Positions 41,531 to 50,758 of a DNA stretch of 64,000 nt are shown in pieces. The stretch covers positions 186,001 to 250,000 of the forward strand of contig JAEDDH010000002.1 of the NCBI GenBank assembly GCA_016293845.1, in the 5' to 3' direction. The position numbers and the translations under genes are program-made. Source of the DNA: Bacteroidales bacterium. Lineage in GTDB: Bacteria; Bacteroidota; Bacteroidia; Bacteroidales; UBA3824. Positions within the stretch are counted from its first letter, which is position 1, and every line of letters starts with the position of its first letter. The notes beneath the pieces are model-generated. The model saw only the letters and a list, made by a program, of their open reading frames with translations. It was not told the DNA's origin and ran no database searches.

Positions 41531-42558
41531 ATGTTTGATGAATGTACAAAGACCGAGTTTAAGCAATCGTTTACCGACGATGTGATAATTGCCCTTGTTG
41601 CCTTTGCGAATGCCAAGGGCGGGGAGGTGTATGTGGGTATGCGCGACAATGGGAAGGTGAGCGGTGTGTCGTTGGGCAAGGAGACTCTGCAAACTTGGCT
41701 CAATGAAATCAAGCAGAAGACCGAGCCGTCGATAATCCCCGACATTGATGTGGTTGATGTGGATGACAAACAGGTTGTAATGCTTTCCATTCGGTGATGG
41801 AGTTTATCCGCAAGCACATCAACAAGGCACTCATCATCGTTGATACTCAGACACAAAACATTCAGCGTTGGGACTATCCGTTGGACGCACCCCGCGAGAT
41901 TGTGCTCAATATGATTGTACACCGCGACTATCGCGCCAAGTCGGAGTCAACTATTAAGATTTTTTCCGACCATATCCTGTTTTACAATCCGGGACAATTG
42001 CCCGACAGCATCACAATTGAGCAACTGAGGCAAAATAACTATGTTTCAAAGCCTTACAACAAACAGGTTGCAAAGATTTTTAAGGAGATGGGCGAGATTG
42101 AGCGTTTTGGCACAGGTGTAAAACGTGTCTGCGATATGTTCATCGACTACGGACTCCCCAAACCAGAGTGGTTACTTACGGCAGATGGTTTGGTGGTGAA
42201 GGTTTTTGATACACCAAGTACCGATAATGTCACAGAAAATGTCACAGAAACAATAAGTACAGAGAAAAGTACCGAGAAAAATGCTATAAGTGGTCAAGTA
42301 ACCGAACAAGTAACGGACCAAACCGAACAAGTAACCGAACAAGTAAAAAGGTTACTTCAAGTAATTGATGGTGAAATGACAAGGGTTGAAATTATGTTGT
42401 ACCTTGACCTAAGTCATAGACCTACGTTTTATTATGATTATCTAAATCCGGCACTTAATTCTGGGTTGATAGCAATGACGCAGCCTAATTCGCCCAAGAG
42501 TCCTACCCAAAAATACTATTTAACTGAAAAAGGAAAACGGTTGTTGAAACAATTGTAA
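41531..42558 (+). pseudogene. AlbA_2 (Schlafen-like) / GHKL ATP-binding protein, internally deleted
   Basis: Two frames cover one gene. The first (41531-41797) is the AlbA_2 DNA-binding domain (TEFKQSFTDDVIIALVAFAN, GGEVYVGMRDNGKVSGVSLG). The second (41794-42558) begins inside the usual middle of the protein (VMEFIRKHINKALIIVDTQT) and contains the GHKL-like part (REIVLNMIVHRDYRAKSEST, FYNPGQLPDSITIE, ERFGTGVKR) and a winged-helix tail. Intact family members have roughly 130 more residues between these points. A deletion near 41790 removed them and shifted the frame. The two halves overlap (GTGATG) and might each be translated, but the original function is lost. Confidence 0.75.
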
Positions 42559-44571
42559 TTATATCTTCACCTGCAAATACACATTCAACTCCGTCTTGTT
42601 TCCGCCGTCGATTTGGTTATCGCCAGAACTGATGACGTTGCGGTCGAAGTAGCGCCATTGTGAAAGGCGGGTTTGGAGTTTTACGCGTTTGCCTATTTGC
42701 GTGCCGAGAACAAGGTAGTAGCGGCAGCCTTCGTAATAATATGCCGGAACGGAGAAAAAGTACATCACGTCGTTTTCGTAGGCGTACATTCGGGCGTTGT
42801 AGGGCGCAGAAAAGAGGGCGTAACGGGCTGCTATGGTGAGCGGTATCTGTCGCGGCTTGAAGGTGACGTTCTGATAAATCAGGTAGCCTTTTTCGTGGGT
42901 GTCGCCGTAGCGGTAGTCGCTCCATTGCACCACATTGGCGATGGAGGTGTTGTCGGATGGAGAATATTTGTTTTGCAGACGTATGTATTGGTTTTTGGCG
43001 TAGTCTTCCACTGGCGACGATTGCAGTTTGTCTTTGCATTTCCATTTGAGCGATACCGTGTAGCGTTTGGTGGCTTTGAAATCGGCTTGCGCTATCACAT
43101 CTGTGCCCGACGAAACCTTCGACGTAGGCCACGGCATACGAAAAATATCGGCGTATCCCGAAAGTGCGAGTTTGCGTCCGGCATAAATCTCTGCGCCAAG
43201 GTAGAGACCTTCCTCGTTGTTTACCTTTGAGTTTTCGCCCAAAGCGCTGGCGTTGAAGGCAAGATAACGTTTTGAATAGTTGCGGTACATTGCCGTTACC
43301 TTGATGTGGGCGTTTGGACGCATCTCTAAGGTGTTGATAGTGGCGGCGTTGCACTCCTTGTCCATAGCTGTTTCGCCGTAGATGCTCAATAGGGTAGTGG
43401 CGTAGTGGTAAGATAGTGAGTAACAGTAGTTTTCGCGTTCGTTGCGGGTGCAAGCATAGCGGAGTTGCTCTTTGGGTTCAAACATTTTGTCGAATTTGTA
43501 GCCCACGGCGGCAAATCCAAGTTGAAACCGTTTGATGTGGGTGGTGGCAATGATTCCGCCGGTGTATTGCGTGTAGTTGTCTTTGGATATCAATTCGCGG
43601 TCGGTGCGGTGGTAGCCGGTGGTTTTTACGGTAGAAAACGAAGATGAGTCGCCGCTGAGTGTTGCGTCGTTTTTGTTGCGGCTGGCAAAGGCTGTTACTC
43701 CAAAATTTTTGAACCTTATGCTTGCTGCTGCGCCTCTGTAAAACCAATATTCGTTTGCCGAGGTGTATTCTCTCAGGCTTACTCCCGACGATGCCGAGCC
43801 GTTGGATGCTGTGCTTTTGCCTGCCGAAAAGCCGCCGCCGAGTATCAATCCTTGACCAAATTTTACAATGTAGTCGCCGAGAATAAGTTTTTCTAAATGT
43901 CCTATGTTTTGAATGCGGATAAAAGCCGAGTTGAAGTCGAATCCGTAACGTTTGTCGCCAATGTCAAACGGTTCGCCCGGGTCTTTTTCGGCAGTGAAAC
44001 CGTAGGCTATGTAGTTTTTGTAACTGTATTTGTATTTGACACATACGGCAGAACGGTCGCCATCAAATTTCTTGTTGCCGAGCGAATCATCGCGATATGC
44101 CTTTTGTTGTTCCAAAACGGTTTTGAGGGTGGTGGAGAGTGAGTGATGTCCGTCGGTGAGCATTCGGCTAAGGCTCGGTTGTTTAGTTTCAGCGGGTTCG
44201 CCTGCCATTACAAAGCACGAGAGAAATCTTACGTCTTTTTGCGTAAGTTCTTTAATACCACGAAGTTCGCCCAAAGAATAAAAACATCCGTATTTTTGAC
44301 GGTAGTTGAGAATTGCCTCTATTTTAATGTCGGTGAGAAATGGCAACAACTGCAACTCGCTCCAAGTGGCTGTGTTGAGGTCGAGTTTCGACGCTGCAAG
44401 GTTTTCGAGATATTCGCTGCTTATTTGCGCAAGGGTGTAATGCTCCTCGTCGTCTTGCTGTGCGGCATCTTCAAGAATCTCACTGATAACGTCAGAGAGG
44501 TTGATGTCGTCGTTCTGCGCCTGAGCGGATAGCGTTATAAATGCGGCAATTAACAACAGCAGTTTTTTCAT
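42559..44571 (-). CDS. Helix-hairpin-helix plus outer-membrane beta-barrel protein
   Basis: 670 residues from the ATG at 44571 (MKKLLLLIAAFITLSAQAQ, a signal peptide). Residues ~60-125 hold a ComEA-like helix-hairpin-helix (SKLDLNTATWSELQLLPFLT, then AILNYRQKYG and LRGIKELTQKDV). From ~150 on, alternating beta strands typical of an outer-membrane barrel end with an aromatic-poor terminal strand (ELNVYLQVKI). Such HhH-barrel proteins are known from Bacteroidota and have no assigned role; DNA binding at the surface is possible. It is the last gene of a three-gene operon with glgB and a PorV-like gene (13 bp gap). Confidence 0.8.
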   Translation of the reverse strand: MKKLLLLIAAFITLSAQAQNDDINLSDVISEILEDAAQQDDEEHYTLAQISSEYLENLAASKLDLNTATWSELQLLPFLTDIKIEAILNYRQKYGCFYSLGELRGIKELTQKDVRFLSCFVMAGEPAETKQPSLSRMLTDGHHSLSTTLKTVLEQQKAYRDDSLGNKKFDGDRSAVCVKYKYSYKNYIAYGFTAEKDPGEPFDIGDKRYGFDFNSAFIRIQNIGHLEKLILGDYIVKFGQGLILGGGFSAGKSTASNGSASSGVSLREYTSANEYWFYRGAAASIRFKNFGVTAFASRNKNDATLSGDSSSFSTVKTTGYHRTDRELISKDNYTQYTGGIIATTHIKRFQLGFAAVGYKFDKMFEPKEQLRYACTRNERENYCYSLSYHYATTLLSIYGETAMDKECNAATINTLEMRPNAHIKVTAMYRNYSKRYLAFNASALGENSKVNNEEGLYLGAEIYAGRKLALSGYADIFRMPWPTSKVSSGTDVIAQADFKATKRYTVSLKWKCKDKLQSSPVEDYAKNQYIRLQNKYSPSDNTSIANVVQWSDYRYGDTHEKGYLIYQNVTFKPRQIPLTIAARYALFSAPYNARMYAYENDVMYFFSVPAYYYEGCRYYLVLGTQIGKRVKLQTRLSQWRYFDRNVISSGDNQIDGGNKTELNVYLQVKI
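42560..42585. repeat. 26-bp direct repeat, copy 2 (3' end of the HhH-barrel gene)
   Basis: Matches 41145-41170 exactly, with scattered similarity for about 12 more bases. It encodes the last codons of the HhH-barrel protein. Confidence 0.7.
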
Positions 44572-44584
44572 AACGGTTTCATCA

Positions 44585-45400
44585 TCACTTGTTATCGTCG
44601 ATACACCAAAGTGCGGTAACCGATGGCATCCAACCCAAAATTTCTTGATGTCCAAAAGCCACCGCCACACGGCAGTTGCGCAGCGTATATCCTGCTCCGA
44701 ATGTTATGGTCAGGGGTTTGTTGCTTACGCCGCACATTAGCGTTGTGTTTCTAACTATGGCATATTTAATGCCGATTTTTGTAATAAAACCGCTTCGAAG
44801 CGAATTTTTTTCTACTTCGGCGCAGATTTCAGAATCGTCGGTAAATGAGTACGATACGGCGGTGCGCACCGATACGGGGATTATAGAGTCGCAATTGTTG
44901 AACTGTGAATTGGATACGTTTGCCGCCGATGCGCCAATCTTCAAATTGTCTATGGGACTGTAAATTACGCCCACTTCGCCGCTGAATGCGTTGTTGCGTT
45001 CCTCGCTTTCGGATATGTGGAGATTGTGCCAATTGATTTTTACACCTGCCGAAACGTTTTTGCCAAGTTTCATCGCGTAGCCCAAATCTGCCTTGGTCTG
45101 ATTATAAAGATGATAGCCAAAGTTGTTGACAGCCAACGAGAAAACGCCTTTGAGCGCAGGTAGTGTCAATCCGAGATTCTTTTGCGAAAGTTCTTTTAGA
45201 AAATATCTGTTGTGGTAACTTGCCATCACTCCGGTAGAGGAATATGCCGTTCCTGCCACGTTGTAGTGCACGGCGTCGATACCGCAAAGTGTGGAAGCCG
45301 CTCCCGCCATAGCCTCGCCCGTGGCAGTGCCGCTAAACTCCTGCGCACGGGCTGCTGTGGCAATTATTATAAAAAGGATCGCTATTGTGAGCCTCCTCAT
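44585..45400 (-). CDS. PorV/PorQ-like outer-membrane protein
   Basis: 271 residues with a signal peptide (MRRLTIAILFIIIATAARAQ). The start of the mature part (SGTATGEAMAGAASTLCGID, AVHYNVAGTA) resembles the 'A.A.GG...A..D..A.Y.NPAGLA' signature of the PorV/PorQ/UPF0164 barrels, some of which serve the T9SS. The rest is beta-strand sequence. Its ATG overlaps the glgB stop (TAATG), and the HhH-barrel gene follows 13 bp later. It might export or localise the HhH partner; I infer this only from context. Confidence 0.72.
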   Translation of the reverse strand: MRRLTIAILFIIIATAARAQEFSGTATGEAMAGAASTLCGIDAVHYNVAGTAYSSTGVMASYHNRYFLKELSQKNLGLTLPALKGVFSLAVNNFGYHLYNQTKADLGYAMKLGKNVSAGVKINWHNLHISESEERNNAFSGEVGVIYSPIDNLKIGASAANVSNSQFNNCDSIIPVSVRTAVSYSFTDDSEICAEVEKNSLRSGFITKIGIKYAIVRNTTLMCGVSNKPLTITFGAGYTLRNCRVAVAFGHQEILGWMPSVTALWCIDDNK

Positions 45401-47478
45401 TAGTCCCTTACCTTTTTGAGTACCAATACGGTACGGTTTACATTATAGATAGAGAGGATATAGTGTCCGTCTTTTTGCATGGAGAAAAACTCGGTGTCGT
45501 CGTCGATACGGTTAAATCCGCCGTATTTTTCGTCGTCGCTGTTGAGGATGATTTTGTAAACACCTTTTTCGGGAATGTAAAACTCGTAGTTGGGTATGCA
45601 GTTGGTAGGATGGAAGTTAAACACAAAAATCAATCCGCCCTTCTGCTCCACAATGGTGTGGTTGTAGGTGTCCATATTTAGTTGACGTCCGTAGAGATCT
45701 TGCAAAACTCCGTACTCTTTTATCAACTGAATCATATCAGCGTCGAAATCGCTTAAATAGTGGTATTTCAAAAACTTACGTTCTATCAAACTCCATTGAC
45801 GGCGTGCATGGTGATAACTCCAACCGTTGCCCTCGCGCGGAAAATCTATCCATTCGGGATGACCAAACTCGTTGCCCATAAAGTTCATATAAGCCTGTCC
45901 GCCGTTGACGATTGTAAACATACGAATCATTTTGTGGAGGGCAATTCCGCGGTCGATGATGAGGTTTTGACGGTCTTTTGCCATGTCAAAATACATATCC
46001 TTGTCCATCAGGCGGAAAGCGATTGTTTTGTCGCCCACAAGTGCTTGGTCGTGGCTTTCGGCGTAGGCAATGGTTTTAACAAATGGCAGACGGTCGTTGA
46101 GCACGTCCCACATCTGGTAAATGTTCCATTGGTCGTCGCTCTGTTCTTTGAGAATTTTAATCCAAAAATCGGGAATACCCATACCGAGTCGGTAGTCAAA
46201 ACCAATTCCGCCATCTTTGATAGGTGCGCAAAGTCCGGGCATTCCGCTCACGTCTTCGGCAATGCTGATCGATTCGGGATTAATCACCTTCATCAGCGTG
46301 TTGGCAAGTTGCAGATATGTAATTGCGTCAAACTCAACGCCATCGCGGAAATATTTCCATTGGTCAAACGAATCAATATTGCCGTGGTGGAAATACATCA
46401 TCGAAGTAACGCCGTCGAAACGGAAACCATCAAAATGGAACTCCTCCATCCAATAGCGTATGTTGCTGAGCAAGAATTGTATAACCTCGTTTTTGCCGTA
46501 GTTAAACAGTTTGCTGTCCCACTGCGGATGCTCGCCTCGTCCGCCCGGATGAGTGTATTGATAATCGGTGCCATCGAAACGGTTGATTCCCTCGGTAGTG
46601 TTCTTAACTGTATGAGAATGAACAATATCCATAATTACTCGCAATCCCTTGTCGTGAGCGGTTTTAATCAAGTGTTTCAACTCTTCGGGAGTGCCAAAAC
46701 GCGACGACGGGGCAAAAAAGTTGCTCACGTGGTAGCCAAACGAGCCGTAATAGGGATGCTCTGCAATTGCCATTATCTGCACAGTGTTGTAGCCCATTCG
46801 CTCGATATGAGGTAACACATTGTCTTCAAACTCTTTATACGTGCCAACACCCTCTTTTTCCTGAGCCATGCCAATGTGGCATTCGTAGATAAGCAGCGGT
46901 TCGTTTTTGGGAGTGAACTTTTTGCGTCCCCACGAAAATTCCTTTTCAGGACGCCAAACCTGAGCGCAGAAAACCTTTGTGACATCGTCTTGCACTGCGC
47001 GTGTGGTATATGCGGGCAGACGGTCGGTAACAGAATCGTCGGCGCCAATCACTATCACCTTATATAATGAGCCGTGAACAAAAGTCTTTGCGTATTTTTT
47101 ATCATCGAGAAAAATTTCCCAAATGCCGTTGTCCTTCTTTTCCAATGGATTAGCGGTACGATTCCACTTGTTGAAATCGCCAAAAATGTATAATTGTTTA
47201 GCCTCGGGAGCCCATTCGCGATAAAACCAACCCTTTTTGTCGGCATCGTAGTTGAGACCAAGATATTTGTACTGACCCGCAAAATCCACGAGGGTAGGGT
47301 AGTACGATTCAAGTTCGTGAAGTTTATTGACGAAACGTTCGTGACGCTCAATAACATCCTGTTGCACAGGGGTTAGCCACGGGTCGTCGAGAATAGCCAA
47401 GTGGGGCAGGGGAGTTTCAGTTTTTTTAACCGCAGTTTTTTTTGCGGTGCTTTTTGCGTTCGTTGTCTTTTTTGCCAT
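45400..47478 (-). CDS. glgB: 1,4-alpha-glucan branching enzyme (eukaryote-like type)
   Basis: The enzyme creates alpha-1,6 branches in glycogen. 692 residues: a CBM48 domain near 60-150 (YREWAPEAKQLYIFGDFN), the GH13 barrel with DIVHSH, FDGFRFDGVTSM (nucleophile Asp), the acid/base in SIAEDVSG and AESHDQ, and an all-beta C-terminus. Spacing and length fit the eukaryotic-like subfamily common in Bacteroidota. I chose the ATG at 47478 because the frame upstream has no other good start. The N-terminal ~20 residues are a Lys/Ala/Thr-rich histone-like tail, absent from most branching enzymes. The stop overlaps the next gene (TAATG). Confidence 0.93.
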   Translation of the reverse strand: MAKKTTNAKSTAKKTAVKKTETPLPHLAILDDPWLTPVQQDVIERHERFVNKLHELESYYPTLVDFAGQYKYLGLNYDADKKGWFYREWAPEAKQLYIFGDFNKWNRTANPLEKKDNGIWEIFLDDKKYAKTFVHGSLYKVIVIGADDSVTDRLPAYTTRAVQDDVTKVFCAQVWRPEKEFSWGRKKFTPKNEPLLIYECHIGMAQEKEGVGTYKEFEDNVLPHIERMGYNTVQIMAIAEHPYYGSFGYHVSNFFAPSSRFGTPEELKHLIKTAHDKGLRVIMDIVHSHTVKNTTEGINRFDGTDYQYTHPGGRGEHPQWDSKLFNYGKNEVIQFLLSNIRYWMEEFHFDGFRFDGVTSMMYFHHGNIDSFDQWKYFRDGVEFDAITYLQLANTLMKVINPESISIAEDVSGMPGLCAPIKDGGIGFDYRLGMGIPDFWIKILKEQSDDQWNIYQMWDVLNDRLPFVKTIAYAESHDQALVGDKTIAFRLMDKDMYFDMAKDRQNLIIDRGIALHKMIRMFTIVNGGQAYMNFMGNEFGHPEWIDFPREGNGWSYHHARRQWSLIERKFLKYHYLSDFDADMIQLIKEYGVLQDLYGRQLNMDTYNHTIVEQKGGLIFVFNFHPTNCIPNYEFYIPEKGVYKIILNSDDEKYGGFNRIDDDTEFFSMQKDGHYILSIYNVNRTVLVLKKVRD

Positions 47479-47719
47479 AATATCGATTTTTAATAATGAG
47501 CGAAGGTAAGGAATAACGAAACACAAAACAACAAAAAATTAAAATTTTTTTCCTTGTGCTTACAACATTTTTTAATTCTTCCTTGTCTATATTTAAAATG
47601 GTGAAACAAAATTTGCACAAATTACAATTTATTGCAATATTTTACAAACCACACCGTTTTTACTAATATAGAACAAAAAGGCGGCCTAATGAGCCCCGAC
47701 AACTAAAAATAAATTGCCT

Positions 47720-47896
47720 ATGGGAAAAAATTACACACTATTACTTTCCATCAACAACAATAGGGTTTCGCTGATAAACCCGTCGGACTTGCTCCGCGAA
47801 GAGAAAAAAATCAATGATATGCTCGACAGCGTTCTTTATACACCGTCCGACGATTTGATGGATAATATTTTTCGCAAATGCGACATCGCCGTTTAA
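47720..47896 (+). CDS. Small hypothetical protein (58 residues)
   Basis: MGKNYTLLLSINNNRVSLIN, then PSDLLREEKKINDMLDSVLY and a Cys near the end. The sequence is soluble, with an amphipathic middle helix. I do not recognise it. A good terminator stands 57 bp downstream, which supports a genuine transcript. The 240 bases between the glgB start and this gene are AT-rich and show no feature beyond likely promoters. Confidence 0.55.
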   Translation: MGKNYTLLLSINNNRVSLINPSDLLREEKKINDMLDSVLYTPSDDLMDNIFRKCDIAV

Positions 47897-47953
47897 GGCG
47901 TAGATAATAGGTTAACAACCATATTGTAACAATAATTTAAATGTTAATACTTG

Positions 47954-47987
47954 CCGCAGTTTCTATTTCGGAACTGCGGTTTTTTTA
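47954..47987 (+). terminator. Terminator after the 58-residue gene
   Basis: CCGCAGTT (47954-47961) pairs with AACTGCGG (47972-47979), followed by seven T's. Confidence 0.8.
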
Positions 47988-48077
47988 TGCCTGTAACGAA
48001 AAAAAAATTAAAAAAATAATTGCATTCTTCAAATTTCTATTTACATTAGCCGATTATTTTAAACAAGGTTTTTTTTA

Positions 48078-49862
48078 ATGGATTTTTTAGAAAATTTGGC
48101 ATCGTTGTTTGTTTACAACCCCGACGAACCGTTGATTTTTAGTAGCGGGTCGTTTTTGGTGCTGTTTTTGGCGTTTATAATCATCTACGCTGGAATCAAA
48201 GAGCGCAAAGTGCTCACGTCGGTTTTTGTGGTGGCGTTCAGCCTGTTTTTCTATTACAAGAGCAGCGGATTGCACGTTATCTTGTTGGTAGCCACTACTA
48301 TACTTACTTATATTTTTGGCTATCTTCTTTCAAAAACCGAAAACGAATCGCGCCGAAAAATATGTCTTGCCATTGGTATAGTTCCCGGTCTTGGCGCGTT
48401 GGCTTTTTTTAAGTATACCAACTTCTTTATCACCAACTTAAACCAAATAATCGAGGCTAACTTTCCTCTTCTCGAAATTGCTTTGCCAGTGGGTATTTCG
48501 TTTTATACCTTCCAGAGTATCAGTTATATGATCGACCTCTACCGCCGCAAGGTTGACCCCGCCGATAATATCCTCGACTTTGCATTTTACCTTGTGTTTT
48601 TTCCGCAGTTGGTGGCAGGCCCTATCGTTAAGGCAAACCATTTTCTGCCGCAGTTGAAACAGGAGCGAAACATCACTTCCGAATCTGTGTATCAGGGTCT
48701 GTGGATGATTATTATCGGACTTGTAAAAAAAGGCGTAATTGCCGACTACATAGCACAATACAACGACCTTATTTTTGCCGCTCCGCAAAACTACAACGGC
48801 TTTGAAAACCTTATGGCGGTGTGTGGCTACGCATTGCAGATTTTCTGCGATTTTAGTGGATACAGCGATATGGCAATAGGCATTGGCCGCGTAATGGGCT
48901 ACGACCTCGGTATCAACTTTAATTCACCTTACAAAAGTACCTCAGTAACAGAGTTTTGGAAGCGTTGGCACATATCGCTCTCCACTTGGCTCAAAGAGTA
49001 CCTTTATATTCCCCTTGGTGGAAATCGCACATTTTCAGCGTTTTCGCTGTTTTCTATTCCGGCAATTCTGCTTTTAACGGTGGCAATCGAAAATGGTACT
49101 CCGCAAAACCTTATGATTGCGCTTGCTATCAGTGCATTGGGCTTAACGGCTTATTATACAGGTCGCAACGTGTTTGTATGCCTTACACTTTTGGCGGCAA
49201 CGGTGATGAGCGTGCTTTGGTTCAACACCTGCATGGTGGCGGCTATTATGCTGATAGTTGGTATAGCGCTGTGGCTCATTGCGTTGGCATTTCCATCGGC
49301 AGTGCGTCAAATTCAGACCGACATCAATCTTCTGCTCACAATGCTCATCGGCGGACTTTGGCACGGAGCGTCGTGGAAGTTTGTATTTTGGGGAGGTGTT
49401 CACGGAGTGGCTCTCGGCATCGACAAACTTATCAAAAAGGTTCTTCCGCAAAACCGTGTTACTAATACAGTTATGTGGTTCTTTACCTTTGCGTTAGTGG
49501 TATTGTTGTGGATGTTTTTCCGTGCCAACGACATCACTATCGAGACTGTTTTAGACGATGGCACCACCACCACCGAGGTGATAGGTTCGTTTCAAGTGCC
49601 ATTTTTGATGCTAAGTCAGATATTCGGCAATTTTGATTTGGGCTATTTTGTTCATTTTTGGGATGCCCGCTGCATTTGGGTGATAATGGTGGTGCTTGGA
49701 TTTGCCTTCCACGCAGTGCCCGAAAGCCTCTCTATAAAAACTCGCGATATTTTTGTAAAATCTCCGTTTATTTTTAAAATAATTATATTGCTGATAGTGT
49801 GTCAATTGGTGATACAGTTTAAAAACGAGACCGTCCAGCCATTCATATATTTCGATTTTTAA
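48078..49862 (+). CDS. MBOAT-family O-acyltransferase (AlgI-like)
   Basis: 594 residues with about 12 membrane spans. The MBOAT signature is complete: GISFYTFQSISYMIDLYR near 148-165, DFSGYSDMAIGIGRVMG near 262-278, FWKRWHISLSTWLKEYLYIP near 296-315, and the catalytic His in GGLWHGASWKFVFWG near 424-438. AlgI-type proteins pass acetyl groups across the inner membrane to acetylate surface polysaccharides, usually with an AlgJ/DltD-like partner. No such partner lies nearby, so the acceptor is unknown. Confidence 0.92.
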   Translation: MDFLENLASLFVYNPDEPLIFSSGSFLVLFLAFIIIYAGIKERKVLTSVFVVAFSLFFYYKSSGLHVILLVATTILTYIFGYLLSKTENESRRKICLAIGIVPGLGALAFFKYTNFFITNLNQIIEANFPLLEIALPVGISFYTFQSISYMIDLYRRKVDPADNILDFAFYLVFFPQLVAGPIVKANHFLPQLKQERNITSESVYQGLWMIIIGLVKKGVIADYIAQYNDLIFAAPQNYNGFENLMAVCGYALQIFCDFSGYSDMAIGIGRVMGYDLGINFNSPYKSTSVTEFWKRWHISLSTWLKEYLYIPLGGNRTFSAFSLFSIPAILLLTVAIENGTPQNLMIALAISALGLTAYYTGRNVFVCLTLLAATVMSVLWFNTCMVAAIMLIVGIALWLIALAFPSAVRQIQTDINLLLTMLIGGLWHGASWKFVFWGGVHGVALGIDKLIKKVLPQNRVTNTVMWFFTFALVVLLWMFFRANDITIETVLDDGTTTTEVIGSFQVPFLMLSQIFGNFDLGYFVHFWDARCIWVIMVVLGFAFHAVPESLSIKTRDIFVKSPFIFKIIILLIVCQLVIQFKNETVQPFIYFDF

Positions 49863-49943
49863 CGAAAATAAGGAACAATTTTTGCTATAATATTAGGGTG
49901 TATTAAACAATATGTCTGTTATAATTATAGTAAAAACTCGTAT

Positions 49944-50663
49944 ATGAGACCGAAACTGACCGAAAGTTACGTAGAAAAAACAGCCAACCTCGACCTTAAT
50001 ATGGTGTTTGTAAAAGGCGGTACATTCAATATGGGCAGCGACGACAACGAATCGCGCTCCAACGAACGCCCCATACACCGTGTTAGTGTATCCGACTTTT
50101 TTATATCGCAATATCCTGTAACTCAGGCACAATGGAAAACCGTTATGGGTACTAATCCATCGTTTTTCAAAAAACGTCGCGATACTCTCGAAAATCCTGT
50201 TGAGAGTATTTCGTGGGAAGATTGTTTTAATTTTCTTGATAAACTCAACGAACTCACCGGCAAAAAATACCGTCTGCCCACCGAGGCAGAATGGGAATAT
50301 GCCGCACGTGGTGGCGAATCACATTCGCGCAACAAATATTCGGGAAGCAAGTATGTCAAAGATGTAGCGTGGTTTGGCGAAGAAGAAGGCTCAACTCATC
50401 CTGTCGGTCTCAAACAGCCCAACGAACTCAAAATCTATGATATGAGCGGCAATGTGTGGGAGTGGTGTCACGACTTTTTTTCAGCCTACGAAGCCGATTT
50501 GCAAACCAATCCTCGCGGACCTAAATATGGAATCCGTCACGTTTGTAGAGGAGGCTCTTGGGAAGACATCTCCGATTCGTGCCGTGTATCCACCCGCTAT
50601 TCGTACCCCACATCGTATCACAGCAAAACACTTGGATTAAGGCTCGCACACGATATTTTTTAA
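49944..50663 (+). CDS. FGE-sulfatase-fold protein without the catalytic Cys pair
   Basis: 239 residues covering one formylglycine-generating-enzyme domain: FVKGGTFNMGSDDNESRSNE, PVTQAQWKTVMG, RLPTEAEWEYAARGG, MSGNVWEWCHDFFSA, CRGGSWEDISDSCRVSTRYS and the ending LGLRLAHDIF. True enzymes have two cysteines in the RGGSxxC....C region. Only the second is seen here (ISDSC), and SWED occupies the first position, so oxidation of sulfatases is unlikely. Such domains often bind ligands or serve in secretion (GldK/PorK). No signal peptide is present. It follows the MBOAT gene by 81 bp. Confidence 0.85.
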   Translation: MRPKLTESYVEKTANLDLNMVFVKGGTFNMGSDDNESRSNERPIHRVSVSDFFISQYPVTQAQWKTVMGTNPSFFKKRRDTLENPVESISWEDCFNFLDKLNELTGKKYRLPTEAEWEYAARGGESHSRNKYSGSKYVKDVAWFGEEEGSTHPVGLKQPNELKIYDMSGNVWEWCHDFFSAYEADLQTNPRGPKYGIRHVCRGGSWEDISDSCRVSTRYSYPTSYHSKTLGLRLAHDIF

Positions 50664-50758
50664 CTATAATTTTTTAAAAGCGAGGCAACAAAAACGCCTA
50701 AAACAACGTCTTATAGTAAAAGGATAATAGTGTCCTTTTGTTTTTTTTGTGCACAAAA

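Noticed and set aside
41531..41922. Upper part of a 221-codon minus-strand frame over the AlbA_2 gene
   Set aside because: The region is clearly coding on the plus strand; only the part below 41530 may be a real fragment.
45760..46815. A 351-codon open frame antisense to glgB
   Set aside because: Long antisense frames arise from the codon bias of glgB. No domain, no ribosome-binding signal.
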